64,000 nucleotides of DNA from Mongoliimonas terrestris (GTDB lineage Bacteria; Pseudomonadota; Alphaproteobacteria; Rhizobiales; Pleomorphomonadaceae), in the NCBI RefSeq assembly GCF_001927285.1, contig NZ_MSIG01000010.1, positions 62,001 through 126,000 of the forward strand, read 5' to 3'. The notes beneath the pieces are model-generated. The model had not been told where the DNA came from. It was given only the letters and a program-made list of their open reading frames with translations, and made no database searches. Every line of letters begins with the position of its first letter. The stretch's first letter is position 1. Positions 63,920 to 64,000 of this stretch are shown here, piece by piece. The translations under genes were made by a program, and so were the position numbers.

Positions 63920-64000
63920 GGACTGACGGGCGGGGCGGTTGGACCGGGCGCGTGCACGGCTTGCCCACCCACCCTCCACCCCTCCCCCGCGCTAACCCCT

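Larger units (their letters stand above)
63205..64000. other. repeat-rich intergenic region at the window end
   Basis: A 796-base stretch without a convincing gene. Several frames stay open because of high G+C and periodic repeats, but none shows a family, a good start or normal codon use. It holds two kinds of tandem repeats and two large inverted-repeat elements, listed apart. Confidence 0.7.

Noticed and set aside
63205..63972. N-terminal extension of maeB through the repeat region
   Set aside because: The frame is open but the sequence is Pro/Arg/His-rich repeat translation with no homology; the normal MaeB start is at 63204.

Overview
The window is a stretch of a very GC-rich alphaproteobacterial chromosome, most probably Hyphomicrobiales (Rhizobiales). 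Pointers are a complete aapJQMP general amino-acid transporter, a candidate MmgR/suhB-type small RNA, a GGAAC-N16-GGTT general-stress (EcfG-type) promoter, a DUF2244 protein, and the gene set maeB / glnD / murJ / trpS / usp / nfu that is usually clustered in rhizobia. Coding density is high. I saw no rRNA, tRNA, CRISPR array, insertion sequence or phage.

Layout: 1-2.6 kb, the end of an OmpA-family envelope gene and a HypT-like LysR regulator. 2.9-7.6 kb, aapJQMP. 7.8-13.2 kb, a leucyl-aminopeptidase-family enzyme, a TadD-like TPR lipoprotein, the helicase HrpB and a SemiSWEET sugar transporter. 13.3-19.1 kb, the urea ABC transporter urtABCDE on the minus strand. Divergent from it (19.4-23.8 kb) are an unusual sensor, in which an NCS1 permease, a cysteine-rich knuckle, a histidine kinase and a receiver form one protein, and a LuxR-type response regulator overlapping its end. 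23.9-26.5 kb, an SDR dehydrogenase and a Cache chemoreceptor. 26.6-31.2 kb, a form II CO-dehydrogenase-like molybdenum hydroxylase (coxS-L-M) plus coxG. 31.5-34.7 kb, a FIST protein, a NahK-like hybrid kinase and a convergent LuxR regulator, possibly a nitric-oxide-sensing module. 34.9-40.6 kb, a RutE-like nitroreductase, Nfu, a universal stress protein, a low-GC NucS-like nuclease gene, trpS and murJ. 40.6-44.0 kb, a small RNA, then a stress-type three-gene envelope operon. 44.1-51.1 kb, an Mfd-type translocase divergent from a second molybdenum hydroxylase (paoABC type). 51.4-63.2 kb, an MFS exporter, a phosphoesterase, glnD, an HWE kinase, an Ada-like protein, a DUF2244 protein, nth and maeB. 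63.2-64.0 kb is a repeat-rich gap without a convincing gene.

Together the genes lean towards nitrogen acquisition and its control (amino-acid and urea uptake, GlnD, an NCS1-linked sensor, RutE) and towards oxidative molybdenum enzymes. Both ABC transporter loci carry hairpins just after the binding-protein gene, fitting differential expression inside the operon. The strongest candidates for new biology are the NCS1-kinase fusion beside urtABCDE, the FIST-kinase-regulator module, the small RNA and stress promoter at 40.9-41.2 kb, and the low-GC nuclease gene at 37 kb.
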